A DNA stretch of 64,000 bases from CAZOOW01 sp964581535 (GTDB taxonomy: Bacteria; Patescibacteriota; Saccharimonadia; Saccharimonadales; Saccharimonadaceae), in the NCBI GenBank assembly GCA_964581535.1, contig CAZOOW010000001.1:186001-250000 (forward strand), read 5' to 3'. Position 1 is the first letter of the stretch. Each line of letters starts with the position of its first letter. This document shows positions 8,552-17,341 of the stretch, piece by piece. The translations under genes were made by a program, and so were the position numbers. Under the pieces are notes generated by a model, which worked only from the letters and a program-made list of their open reading frames with translations, had not been told where the DNA came from and did not search any database.

Positions 8552-11500
8552 TTATTCGAAATGCTTTACGATTGAGCGGTAGGTTTTAGGCAGCTCGCTT
8601 TCATAATTGCCATAAAACGTCCTCGTTTTTTCCAAACCATTCTTAACTAGTGTTCTACGAAGGCTGTTGTCTTCTAGGCAACGCCGTAGATTTCGAGCGA
8701 TTTCTGAAGCAGTCGGCTTGGTAACAAGGCATGTTTTCTCATGCTGATAGAGGTCGAGCCACGTCTTATCGTCATACTCATTTACCACGACTGGACATCC
8801 ACTTGCCATTAATTCTGACGCGGTTACGCCAGGATGACCGCTAAACATGAACATCAGCCCCGCATCTACACGCCGATATAGCTCGGGCACGCTAGAATAC
8901 TGTATCCTGCCAAGATTCGTAAACAAACCCTCAACCCCATACTCGGAAGTATTCCAGTCAGCACCGGCCGTGATGACCTCGACGTCCTTTCCGAGCTGCT
9001 CCTTTAGCACGCGTAGTCCTGCTACACCCAGTTCAAAGGCATTGCGTGGCATACCAGGGCGGGCATAGAAAAACACCTTGTATGGCTTTTGTGGCACTGC
9101 GTATTTGTCGTCGTTCGGACGGTAAGCTTCAAGACTGACTCGCGACTGCAATACGGTACCAGGACCGTTGTATTGTCTTTTGTAGAAGTCAAGTAGGCCT
9201 TCGGTGTTTGCGATAGCATAAAAACCGAACTGATAACTCAGGTCAACCAGCGCCGAGACAGATCCCTTCGGATAAAAGTTGGTTTCGTTGTCTTGGATAA
9301 AGTAACACTTACGAGGGATATTGTCCGTCTTTGCCAGAACGAACGCCGTTGACCAGAGCGTCGCGATACCCAAATCATGACGCCCCGTAATGGGCGTCCG
9401 CTCTGTTATCGCAACATACTGAGCGCGTGAGAGTGCCGGGACTTTTTCGAGTACCAACTTTTTTTCACTGGACGGTTTTTTGCTTGCGGTGAGTATATAG
9501 AACGTAACTGATAAGTCTTGTTTTTCCTGCAAGTACTCTGCAAAACTGAATATATTCATCAGGCCGGCATACACTGCGTCGAAAGAAGGCAAGATAAATG
9601 CTACTGATGAGATAGTTGATCCATGCTTGGCCTTGAGAACTTCCGCGTTACGCTTCATCTCAGCCTCGGTCATATCATACGCCGCAGCAAGGATTATCGC
9701 GTCGCTCAGATACTTGTCGCCACCACTGCTTGGTACGATATCGGTGTTATCGATTCCGTCTAGTGACTCGCCGGTATACAACCGCATCGGGTCGCCGGCT
9801 GAAAGGTTTACATTGGAATATACATCGACCATCGGAAAGTCATTGATACGTATGGCCTCTAATGACTGCCGCACCCGTTCTTTACTATTGGTGACGGCAA
9901 TAACCTGCGGGCACATGACGATACGCTGCTTACGTTCGTTTACGACATGGTTCATATAGTCATGAATGGTTTTTTTCGGGTTCGATTTGTTATATTCACA
10001 TACATCCTTCAGTGATGTTGCCATAAATAGACCGGAAACGACACTCAGGTTTCGCACCCACTCGGCGTTTCCAATGTATGCCTGGTAATAGCGTGGGAAG
10101 TCATCAAATAACGGCTTGTATATACCGTCGGTGCAGACCCCGCCGCTGTCGACGATGCAGTCCTCCTCGTCAACTATGCGTCCAGAGCTGATAGCAACAT
10201 CTTTTATAGAAAGCCACCCGGTCAGCTTTTCATACCAACCCGGTTTCATCTTCAACGAGTCGTCAATAAATAGAACCGTGGTATTTTTGTTCATTTTTGC
10301 TTTTTCCAGCCGCTTACAGATACCGGAGAGAGAATAATCTTTCCTGCCAATGATATCTAATACCCCCGGGCTGTTTCGCAAGGATTTGGAGTCTCCTTGT
10401 TGCGTCACAATCAGGAATTGGGCATTTTTCGCGTCATGACGCACCCCCGACATAATCCGCAGCGTATCATTGACGGTATACGAGTCAACAACTACCAGCG
10501 GATCGTCGTCGATATTTTCGGGCTTCCACCCGATAAACAATTCTGTTTTCTTATGGTAGCTTGTCGCAGGTATTCCTAAACGTTTCAGATGGTAGTCGAC
10601 TGCGTTTCGCTGCCCCGCAAGCGCGTAAGGCTTCGTGTCAATCGAAAGTGCCGTCGAGGACGCAATGACCCGCCAGTGATATAAGATTTTGGGTATGTGA
10701 TACACCGACTTTGACGCATCGGCTACTTTTAAGAATAGGTCCCAGTCCTGCGCACCGTCAGTCGTAGAGTCCCATGCACCGACTTTTCGAACCACCTCCG
10801 TACGCATAACGTTCAAATGGGTAAGATAGTTAACATTTAGCATCATCTCTGGCGAATAGTCCGGTTTGAATAGCGGATCAAAACGATTGCCTGCTTCGTC
10901 GATCTTGTCCTTGTCTGAAAAGATAAAGTCATGTCGCTTTTCATTGAGGGCTTTCGCATTCTCAAACAAAGCGTCCGGCGACAGGGTGTCGTCATGATCA
11001 AGCAGCGCGACGTATTCTCCACTTACTTTCTCGAGTATCTGGTTTGAGTTTTCGCCGATACCCCGGTTTTCTTTGAACTGCCAGTACTTTATCCGGCTGT
11101 CTGACTTAGCGTAACGCTTCAGAACTTCTATGACTTCCTCGTTATCCGTAAAGTTGCCGAGACAGAGCTCAAAATACGGATACGACTGGTCTAGCACGGA
11201 TTCAATAAGTTCTATAAGCGCATACGCCGGAGGGTTGAAGACGGGCGTGATAATGCTTATGACAGGTTTATATGTAAACGTATCAGCTTGTTCCGACTGC
11301 TCTCGTAATTCCTTTTTATCCGGCTCATTCAGCAGTATCCACTCTTGGTAGCGGGTTGTTTGGTCAATAACACTCCGAATGAGCATTTGTCTGTTCTTGC
11401 CTTTTGCAAGCAGCTTCTGCGGCTGTCTTGCTAAAACTTTAGCGACTTTTTTTGACAAACTGACTGGGTCACTTCTTACCTGGTTTTTAACATCTCCGAG

Positions 11501-11611
11501 CAGCCTTGCTGCCTTATACACTCTGGATGATTTAATGGCGGCATTTTCTGCTTCAGCCAGCTTTGCCCTGTATTCATACTGTCGCAGCTTTTTACGTTCC
11601 TTGTTCTCCAT
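8552..11611 (-). CDS. Large two-domain glycosyltransferase (GT2 plus GT4-like)
   Basis: A 1019-residue cytoplasmic or membrane-associated enzyme. A basic coiled-coil N-terminus (1-60, with SSRVYKAARLL) precedes a GT2 domain at about 115-350 (VISIITPVFNP; DXD-type motif LLDHDD at 203-208). A second GT2-like segment follows at about 420-650, and a GT-B/GT4-like C-terminal domain at about 690-1010 with GHPGVTASELMASGCPVV as the donor-binding region. Such multi-domain enzymes add several residues to a growing polysaccharide. A strong Shine-Dalgarno sequence (AAGGAGG) lies 6-7 bases before ATG 11611. It is the last gene of the ABC-exporter operon. Confidence 0.87.
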   Translation of the reverse strand: MENKERKKLRQYEYRAKLAEAENAAIKSSRVYKAARLLGDVKNQVRSDPVSLSKKVAKVLARQPQKLLAKGKNRQMLIRSVIDQTTRYQEWILLNEPDKKELREQSEQADTFTYKPVISIITPVFNPPAYALIELIESVLDQSYPYFELCLGNFTDNEEVIEVLKRYAKSDSRIKYWQFKENRGIGENSNQILEKVSGEYVALLDHDDTLSPDALFENAKALNEKRHDFIFSDKDKIDEAGNRFDPLFKPDYSPEMMLNVNYLTHLNVMRTEVVRKVGAWDSTTDGAQDWDLFLKVADASKSVYHIPKILYHWRVIASSTALSIDTKPYALAGQRNAVDYHLKRLGIPATSYHKKTELFIGWKPENIDDDPLVVVDSYTVNDTLRIMSGVRHDAKNAQFLIVTQQGDSKSLRNSPGVLDIIGRKDYSLSGICKRLEKAKMNKNTTVLFIDDSLKMKPGWYEKLTGWLSIKDVAISSGRIVDEEDCIVDSGGVCTDGIYKPLFDDFPRYYQAYIGNAEWVRNLSVVSGLFMATSLKDVCEYNKSNPKKTIHDYMNHVVNERKQRIVMCPQVIAVTNSKERVRQSLEAIRINDFPMVDVYSNVNLSAGDPMRLYTGESLDGIDNTDIVPSSGGDKYLSDAIILAAAYDMTEAEMKRNAEVLKAKHGSTISSVAFILPSFDAVYAGLMNIFSFAEYLQEKQDLSVTFYILTASKKPSSEKKLVLEKVPALSRAQYVAITERTPITGRHDLGIATLWSTAFVLAKTDNIPRKCYFIQDNETNFYPKGSVSALVDLSYQFGFYAIANTEGLLDFYKRQYNGPGTVLQSRVSLEAYRPNDDKYAVPQKPYKVFFYARPGMPRNAFELGVAGLRVLKEQLGKDVEVITAGADWNTSEYGVEGLFTNLGRIQYSSVPELYRRVDAGLMFMFSGHPGVTASELMASGCPVVVNEYDDKTWLDLYQHEKTCLVTKPTASEIARNLRRCLEDNSLRRTLVKNGLEKTRTFYGNYESELPKTYRSIVKHFE

Positions 11612-11654
11612 CTCATGCCTCCTTCTGTGTCATACCTTTATTATAAAGCCTCAT

Positions 11655-12770
11655 CTACTTCAATCTTCTATGCAATCCTTTGCGGGTCCGCTCTTTGATC
11701 CGACGCGCCTTTGAGGTGTATCGCCAGAGCTTCGAGCCGGTAACCTCGGCGTATGCGTCTGCGTGTCGTTTAGCTTCAGCCTGTAGTATCTTGTTGGTAT
11801 CTTTCAGGTGTCTAGCCTCTTCGTGAGATAGCTGTAGGCTTGCTTTCATCTCAGCTTGGGCCTCTCTAAGTACGGTCAACTCTTTCTCGTCACAAAGTAG
11901 CGCTTTCATGAACAAGTCTGGGTACCTTCTCAACATTTTGCCTGCTAATTCATCGTCGTCGTAATGTCCCGTTACACCAAGTATATCGCGTAGGGTACGC
12001 ACCGCTGCTTGCGAGGCAAACGTCTGCAGCTTGGGACTGTCGGCGTATAGCGACAGTACTGCTACATGCATGTCCATATGTCGGATGGCGTTGTTCATCC
12101 AGAACCTGTGCTTGTTTTCAGGCGTGACCCACCAGACGCCGCCTGCATGCTTGCGGTATGCCGCCATTGGCTTATCTATAAAGCCGACTTTGCCGTACTT
12201 TGCGTGATATTGGTGTAAATACCAATCTATTGGCAATATGTCTGATGGCGGTTTTACAGAGTAGTCCAGCCTGCGGTACATAACCGAGTTAGTTTGTATA
12301 AAATTTTCTGTAAGAAGCCGTTTTGAAGTATAGCGTTTTTTATCTCCAGTAGGGTAAAGTGTTTGCTCTGAAATTTTGCCTTCATACTGTACTTTGACCG
12401 GATGAAAACATACCGTGTAATCTTCGTGGTAATCTAGAAAATCCGCTTGCGCTTGGAGCTTTGTCTTATCGGTCCAGAAATCATCCCCCTCGCATAGTGC
12501 AATGTACTTACCACGAGCGAGCCTAAGTGCTTTATAAAAGTTATCGACTACCCCGAGGTTTGTCTTATTAAAATGTGCCGCAATACTGGGGTGCGTTTTA
12601 GCGTATGTAGATATTATCTTTTTTGTACCATCGTTTGAACAATCATCGACAATTATTATCTCTATAGGGAACGTGTGCTCCTGCATTAAAAAGCTCTCTA
12701 TTGCTTTCGAGACGTACTTCTCCTGGTTATACGTGACACAGACTACACTTACTTTTGGATCTCGAATCAT
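11655..12770 (-). CDS. GT2 family glycosyltransferase with C-terminal coiled coil
   Basis: A 371-residue glycosyltransferase with the GT-A start VSVVCVTYNQEKYVSKAIES, the IIIVDDCSNDGT nucleotide-binding motif, and an EGDDFW metal-binding motif at 94-99. Residues about 285-345 form a coiled coil, followed by SKLWRYTSKARRIKERTRKG, a tail related to those of the 7564 and 8552 gene products. Its ATG overlaps the TAA of the formyltransferase gene by one base. It is a candidate for transferring the N-formylated sugar made by its neighbours, which is inferred only from position. Confidence 0.88.
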   Translation of the reverse strand: MIRDPKVSVVCVTYNQEKYVSKAIESFLMQEHTFPIEIIIVDDCSNDGTKKIISTYAKTHPSIAAHFNKTNLGVVDNFYKALRLARGKYIALCEGDDFWTDKTKLQAQADFLDYHEDYTVCFHPVKVQYEGKISEQTLYPTGDKKRYTSKRLLTENFIQTNSVMYRRLDYSVKPPSDILPIDWYLHQYHAKYGKVGFIDKPMAAYRKHAGGVWWVTPENKHRFWMNNAIRHMDMHVAVLSLYADSPKLQTFASQAAVRTLRDILGVTGHYDDDELAGKMLRRYPDLFMKALLCDEKELTVLREAQAEMKASLQLSHEEARHLKDTNKILQAEAKRHADAYAEVTGSKLWRYTSKARRIKERTRKGLHRRLK

Positions 12771-13540
12771 TACTCTTCCTCTTCAAGTACAACCCTGACC
12801 CAAACTTTCTTCCCGGTCGTTTTATCGATATAGTAGGCATTTTTTCGATCACCGTGAGAAAGCGCGCGCAATAACGTTATGTGCTCACCGAAGCTACCTA
12901 TAGAGGCAACGTCTATTTCGCGCAGTTTGTCATAATCGTTTCGCGTATTCAGGTTGCCTACTCCTTCTGGCGGAACTGCTTGGTAGCCACCCGCTATAAC
13001 ACGGCCTAGGTTACGACGTAATAATTCGAGTTCAGCATCGACAACACGTACATATAATGTATCGGACGTATCATTTGATCGGACCGGTACTTGGACTTGT
13101 TCAATGATAGCACCGTGATCAACCCTTTCGTCTATTTCGTGAATAGTCGCGCCGGCAGGAAGACCGTTAATGATTGAAAAGACGTGCGGAAACATTCCTT
13201 TGTTGTATGGGTTATAGCCCGGATGGATGTTTATACATCGAACTCCGTCTGCTAATTCAGGTGGGAATATCTGTTTGCAATGAGCAGATATAATGACCGA
13301 ATACCCTCTGCCTATTAGCGCTTCGGTGTCTGTCTTTACATTTACTTGCTCGAGTGGAACGCCGTTTACAAATAGGTCTTCGTGTTCTTTATGTGGCGAG
13401 CATGCAAACTCGAAAGCTACATTTTTGTCGCAAAAACTCTCTGCTGCTTCAGATATAGCATCCAGGATATCCTGGTTATCACCAATAACAAGAACACGGC
13501 TTAGCTCTGCATCCTTACGTTCTGGTGACGGAATCTCCAC
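12770..13540 (-). CDS. Sugar N-formyltransferase, VioF/dTDP-4-amino-4,6-dideoxyglucose type
   Basis: A 256-residue N10-formyltetrahydrofolate-dependent enzyme that formylates the 4-amino group of a nucleotide-linked 4-amino-4,6-dideoxyhexose. The formyltransferase signature is clear: CINIHPGYNPYNKGMFPHV supplies the catalytic Asn104 and His106, and ERVDHGAII supplies Asp141. The HPGYNPYNKG sequence is characteristic of the dTDP-Qui4N formyltransferases rather than Met-tRNA formyltransferase. The start is GTG, 1 base after the aminotransferase stop, with GGAAG just upstream. Pairing with the adjacent aminotransferase supports production of dTDP-Qui4NFo or its galacto isomer. The dTDP-4-keto-6-deoxyglucose supply genes (rmlA/rmlB) are not in the window. 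Confidence 0.86.
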   Translation of the reverse strand: MEIPSPERKDAELSRVLVIGDNQDILDAISEAAESFCDKNVAFEFACSPHKEHEDLFVNGVPLEQVNVKTDTEALIGRGYSVIISAHCKQIFPPELADGVRCINIHPGYNPYNKGMFPHVFSIINGLPAGATIHEIDERVDHGAIIEQVQVPVRSNDTSDTLYVRVVDAELELLRRNLGRVIAGGYQAVPPEGVGNLNTRNDYDKLREIDVASIGSFGEHITLLRALSHGDRKNAYYIDKTTGKKVWVRVVLEEEE

Positions 13541-13541
13541 T

Positions 13542-14657
13542 CTAGGCTTCCTTTACGATCCCGCAAATGTCACGAATAAGCCCAGAGGACATGTCCGGAT
13601 GAACAGGCAGCGAAATGACTTGCTGGGAGATAGTGTCCGTGTTGAACATATCCCCCCTGGCTGAGTCACGAAACAATTTCGAATGGTGTAAAGGTGGGGC
13701 ATAATAGGTTTTGGCCTCGACCCCATGATCGCGAAGGTTTCTCAATACACGTAGATATTTGTCTTTCTGTTCAATCAGGACTGTCGCGAATTGTATAGCG
13801 GCAGTCTCGGCTCGTGGCAGAAAGCTCGTCTCTGTAAACAGATGTTTTTCAAAGAGCCTATAGCTGCGGCGGCGGTCTTTGAGTGTTTCTTCATAGTTCT
13901 CCAGTACCCTCAGGCCGATCGCACAGTCGAGTTCGGTAATCTTTGCGTTCATACCGAACTCCACGATATCTTTGTGATCGTCAAAGCCGAAATTTTTTAG
14001 TCTTTCGAAAGCTTCTGCAAGCTTGTGATCTTTAGTGGTTAAGAGTCCACCTTCACCGATACCGAAGGGCTTTGTCGCATGAAAAGAAAAGATTTCACAC
14101 TTTCCACCTCCTCCCAACAGGCTGCCGTCAGGATAAGTCGACCCGAAGCCCGGCGCCGAGTCGATGATGAATGGTATGTTTCGCTTGTTGAGATACTGGC
14201 TCCACTTGTCTAAATCTTCCATACCGATTCCGAAATTGTTTACGAGAACTACTCCTGCGATATCTTTTTTGACCGAGTCATCCAGCTGATCAAATTTTTC
14301 CAAATCGGGCTGACCCGAGCCCAACCTTACATCAACAAACAATGGCTCATATCCTCGCCAGTGTATAGCGAGCGGCGACGCTGCGAATGTAAAGGATGGT
14401 ACGGCTATATATTTCTTTCGCGTATGAGACTTATCGCCAAATACTACCTTCATTGCGATCATAAGTGCTGCGGTTGCGTTGGAGACAATAACCGCATGAA
14501 TACCATCGCCGAGATATGCTTCGATTTTTTCCTTGAAAGCATGGTAAAAGGGTCCGTTGTTTGAATAGTAGTTGTTCAAATTTATTTGTTCTAAGTCTTG
14601 GGCAATCAGCGACGCAGGCGGCAGCTTAGGCTTTATAAACGGAACCTTTTTTGTCAC
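13542..14657 (-). CDS. DegT-family sugar 4-aminotransferase, VioA/FdtB-like
   Basis: A 371-residue PLP-dependent enzyme expected to turn dTDP-4-keto-6-deoxyglucose into a 4-amino sugar. Lys196 in FSFHATKPFGIGEGG is the likely Schiff-base lysine, and IIDSAPGFG carries the PLP-ring Asp. The SFHATKPF form is typical of the VioA/ArnB-like subgroup and differs from the YPTKN form of the aminotransferase at 739-1902, so the two act on different sugars. The GTG start shares its G with the TAG stop of the methyltransferase upstream (TAGTG). Substrate stereochemistry cannot be read from the sequence. Confidence 0.88.
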   Translation of the reverse strand: MTKKVPFIKPKLPPASLIAQDLEQINLNNYYSNNGPFYHAFKEKIEAYLGDGIHAVIVSNATAALMIAMKVVFGDKSHTRKKYIAVPSFTFAASPLAIHWRGYEPLFVDVRLGSGQPDLEKFDQLDDSVKKDIAGVVLVNNFGIGMEDLDKWSQYLNKRNIPFIIDSAPGFGSTYPDGSLLGGGGKCEIFSFHATKPFGIGEGGLLTTKDHKLAEAFERLKNFGFDDHKDIVEFGMNAKITELDCAIGLRVLENYEETLKDRRRSYRLFEKHLFTETSFLPRAETAAIQFATVLIEQKDKYLRVLRNLRDHGVEAKTYYAPPLHHSKLFRDSARGDMFNTDTISQQVISLPVHPDMSSGLIRDICGIVKEA

Positions 14658-15235
14658 TACTTTATCGCCTCTAGGTAAGTCGTTGCGGGATCGTTTCGAA
14701 CGTCGATGTCGAAGTCGTAATCAGATTGTTGGAACTTTTTCTGAGTTACTTTCGAAAAACCAATTTCAAGTAGTAGGGCTTTCATATGTTTGCGGGTATA
14801 GCCGTACTGGTGGTCCCACGAATAAAAGAAGTCTGGAATCAGCTCGTCCCACATATCCAACTTCATTCCGCCATGCACCCGCGGTCCTATGTAATCATAA
14901 TATTTCTTGTCCCTAAGTGCATACGCCCTGATAAGCCGCGCAATATCAGGCCATCCGACACGCATAACTCCTCCTGGCTTAAGCAAGCGATAGCACTCCT
15001 TCAAAAAGGCATACCCATCTTCTTTTTTCAAATGTTCAATAAAGTGCTCGTGGAATACAAGGTCGACTGTTCCGTCTTTGTAGGGCAATGGTTTTGTGAG
15101 GTCCCAGTTCAGATCGAGTTTCTTCAGATTTATATTTTTATCAAAGTTATTATCTACGTTGGTCCAGTTTTTTGCCAAATTAGTGCCGCATCCGAGGTGT
15201 AATTTTACTGTTCTTTTTGATTTATTGGCCTTCAT
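14657..15235 (-). CDS. Class I SAM-dependent methyltransferase
   Basis: A 192-residue methyltransferase with all core motifs: KLHLGCGTNLAKNW (motif I), LDLNWDLTKPLPY (acidic-loop region), VDLVFHEHFIEHL and LKPGGVMRVGWPD. It may methylate a glycan residue or a sugar nucleotide. Its ATG lies within the four-base ATGA overlap with the Wzt-like gene, so it is tightly coupled to the exporter. In ABC-dependent O-antigen systems a methyl cap can be the termination mark read by the Wzt C-domain; whether that applies here is speculation. Confidence 0.85.
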   Translation of the reverse strand: MKANKSKRTVKLHLGCGTNLAKNWTNVDNNFDKNINLKKLDLNWDLTKPLPYKDGTVDLVFHEHFIEHLKKEDGYAFLKECYRLLKPGGVMRVGWPDIARLIRAYALRDKKYYDYIGPRVHGGMKLDMWDELIPDFFYSWDHQYGYTRKHMKALLLEIGFSKVTQKKFQQSDYDFDIDVRNDPATTYLEAIK

Positions 15236-16419
15236 TTTGAATCACCCCATTTCCCTTTATGTCTTACTATTCCAAACTGTTTTTCACCTTTCGACGTGAT
15301 AAGAAAGTGGGCCGCATCGACGGTAAATGCCAACAGCGCTGAAGTTTCCGCGTCAAATGCCGCGACGTCCACGTAGTACTCGCCGGAGTTCAGCATACCG
15401 ATCGGCATACGATAGCTTACACTGTGTTTTTTATGCGGTGAGTAGTCGAGATTTATATCTTTAGTATTTTTCTCTATGAGTGATACGCTGCGTGCCTTAA
15501 TGCTAATACCTAGGTCGATTGGCAGCTCATTTTCCAGTTCATACAATACTTCAAACTCAAGATTATCTGACTCGTCAAACGCAGGCTTCTTTAGTCTGAC
15601 ATCGAGCTGTTTAATGCCATTGTTCAATTCTTGGTGCGAAGTCACTTTCAACTGGTTTGAGTCAAAGTTATCAATGGTATACTGGTTGGCGATTTCTTCT
15701 GGCTTGCCAATCACTTTGATACGACCGCCATCTATAAGTACGGCCCGGGTGCAATAGTCTTTTACGGCAGACATATCGTGCGTTACCAGGATAACGGTTC
15801 GGTGGCTGTCTTTGAGTTTCATAAAATAGTTATAGCATTTCTTTTGAAAAGCCGCGTCTCCCACTGCCAAGACTTCATCGATAAGCAATATGTCACTTTC
15901 GGCCCGTATCGCGATGGAAAAAGCGAGGCGGACTTGCATACCAGAACTGTAGTTTTTAAGTTTCTGGTCCATAAACCTTTCTAGCTCGGCAAACGCAACG
16001 ATATCGTCATACATCCTATCCATTTCCTGGCGACTGAAGCCGAGAAGAGCCCCGTTCAGATAAACGTTCTCACGACCTGTTAGTTCCGGATTGAAACCGA
16101 CGCCAAGCTCGATAAAAGGGGTAAGTGAGCCGTTGACAGCAATCGCGCCTTTATCAGCCGTATATATGCCGGCTAACAATTTTAAAAGAGTGCTTTTCCC
16201 GGATCCGTTACGCCCAACAATGCCAAAAAACTCGCCTTTATTTATTTCAAAGGAAATGTCTTTCAGTGCATGGTGCATCTCATGTCGCCCCTGGCGTTTT
16301 TTCACGGGTCTGACGATGTGAATAAGTTTCTGTTTGATGCCGTTATGCTGTTCGTGCGGTAGACGGAAACTCTTGTAAAGGTCCTTAACGATAATCATCG
16401 TTTCCTGCTGCTCGTTCAT
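15232..16419 (-). CDS. Polysaccharide ABC exporter ATP-binding protein, Wzt/TagH-like, with C-terminal domain
   Basis: A 395-residue ATPase powering export of an undecaprenyl-linked glycan. Walker A is GRNGSGKST (69-77), the ABC signature NYSSGMQ (156-162), Walker B LLIDE (178-182), and the H-loop is VTHDMSAV. The extra N-terminal segment and HHALKDISFEI start are typical of the Wzt/RfbE/TagH group. After residue about 250 comes a C-terminal beta-rich domain of about 145 residues (DVRLKKPAF, GMLNSGEYYVDVAAFD), in the position of the Wzt glycan-recognition domain. The ATG overlaps the permease stop (TGATG). Confidence 0.92.
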   Translation of the reverse strand: MNEQQETMIIVKDLYKSFRLPHEQHNGIKQKLIHIVRPVKKRQGRHEMHHALKDISFEINKGEFFGIVGRNGSGKSTLLKLLAGIYTADKGAIAVNGSLTPFIELGVGFNPELTGRENVYLNGALLGFSRQEMDRMYDDIVAFAELERFMDQKLKNYSSGMQVRLAFSIAIRAESDILLIDEVLAVGDAAFQKKCYNYFMKLKDSHRTVILVTHDMSAVKDYCTRAVLIDGGRIKVIGKPEEIANQYTIDNFDSNQLKVTSHQELNNGIKQLDVRLKKPAFDESDNLEFEVLYELENELPIDLGISIKARSVSLIEKNTKDINLDYSPHKKHSVSYRMPIGMLNSGEYYVDVAAFDAETSALLAFTVDAAHFLITSKGEKQFGIVRHKGKWGDSK

Positions 16420-17267
16420 CAGACGTTCTCCGCGAAATAGCGCTGGTTCTTTTTAAAATACCGACTGGCAGCAATGACGACAATGAATATTATGAGGTAC
16501 GGGAGCAGCTCGAATAATGGGTTAGAAAAAAGCTGGTTAGGCGTAATTGCCTGGTGAGTGATGGTGTTATACCTGGCTTCTTGCACGATTGCCGCGACAG
16601 GGTTGAGCAGCAGCAGTTGGGCTATCCAGTGATTACCGCTCTCAAGTATTTGTTGGGCTGTTTTAATATCTTTTCCCGCTAGCAACTGTACTGGGTAGAG
16701 TATGGGGGTTGCATAGAAAGCTCCTTGCAGCACCACATCCCAAATATGCGAAATGTCACGGTACTTCACATATGCTGCCGCCAAAAAGAATGCCAATGCC
16801 TGAGCAAAAACATAAAGAAGTAAGATACTGACGGGAAGTAGTAGGACAGACCAGTGCAGATCTACTCCGTTAAATACGATAAATATACCAACCACAAGCA
16901 AATTAAAAAAAAGGTTTATCAAAGCGGAGATGGTGCCGGAAACGACGATAATGTATTTTGGAAAATTTATTTTTCTTATCAAGTCACCACGAGTAACTAT
17001 CGCCTGCATGCCTTGGCTTGTAGCTTCGGTAAAGAAGGTCCACATCACCATTCCAAGTAGCAGATAGACCGCGTAATGTTCGATGTCGGCACCTATGCGC
17101 AAAAAATTAACAAATACAACATACAAGATTGCGAAAAGCATCAGAGGCTTCAGCAACGACCATAGGTAACCAAGAACAGAACCTTGGTAACGGAGTTTGA
17201 AATCTGTTATCACGAGCTCGCGCAGCAAGATACGGTTTCGTCTAGAAAGTATGTTTCCCAATTTCAT
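16419..17267 (-). CDS. Polysaccharide ABC exporter permease, Wzm/TagG-like
   Basis: A six-helix ABC-2 permease partner of the Wzt-like ATPase. After an amphipathic N-terminus (RNRILLRELVITDFKLRYQGS, the family hallmark) it has hydrophobic segments spread over residues about 35-275, with the SVLGYLWSLLKPL and YATPILYPV motifs of TagG/Wzm proteins. The frame is open 12 codons upstream to 17303, but ATG 17267 matches the family start, and a TATAAT -10 box lies 13 bases before it. It is the first gene of a seven-gene operon (17267 down to 8552) in which the first six genes overlap or nearly touch. Confidence 0.9.
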   Translation of the reverse strand: MKLGNILSRRNRILLRELVITDFKLRYQGSVLGYLWSLLKPLMLFAILYVVFVNFLRIGADIEHYAVYLLLGMVMWTFFTEATSQGMQAIVTRGDLIRKINFPKYIIVVSGTISALINLFFNLLVVGIFIVFNGVDLHWSVLLLPVSILLLYVFAQALAFFLAAAYVKYRDISHIWDVVLQGAFYATPILYPVQLLAGKDIKTAQQILESGNHWIAQLLLLNPVAAIVQEARYNTITHQAITPNQLFSNPLFELLPYLIIFIVVIAASRYFKKNQRYFAENV

Positions 17268-17280
17268 AAAACTAGTACCA

Positions 17281-17286
17281 ATTATA
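17281..17286 (-). promoter_or_regulatory. -10 box of the glycan-export operon
   Basis: Consensus TATAAT on the minus strand, 13 bases upstream of ATG 17267, predicting a leader of only about 6 bases. It faces the promoter of the 17342 gene across about 45 bases. Confidence 0.5.
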
Positions 17287-17329
17287 CGGCAAAGAACGGG
17301 CAACGACTAGATTATCGGCAACCTGGATA

Positions 17330-17335
17330 TATACT
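17330..17335 (+). promoter_or_regulatory. -10 box of the 17342-19437 operon
   Basis: TATACT with the 6-base spacer AGGAGT before ATG 17342. The AGGAG overlaps the expected transcription start, so a Shine-Dalgarno role is doubtful. Confidence 0.5.
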
Positions 17336-17341
17336 AGGAGT

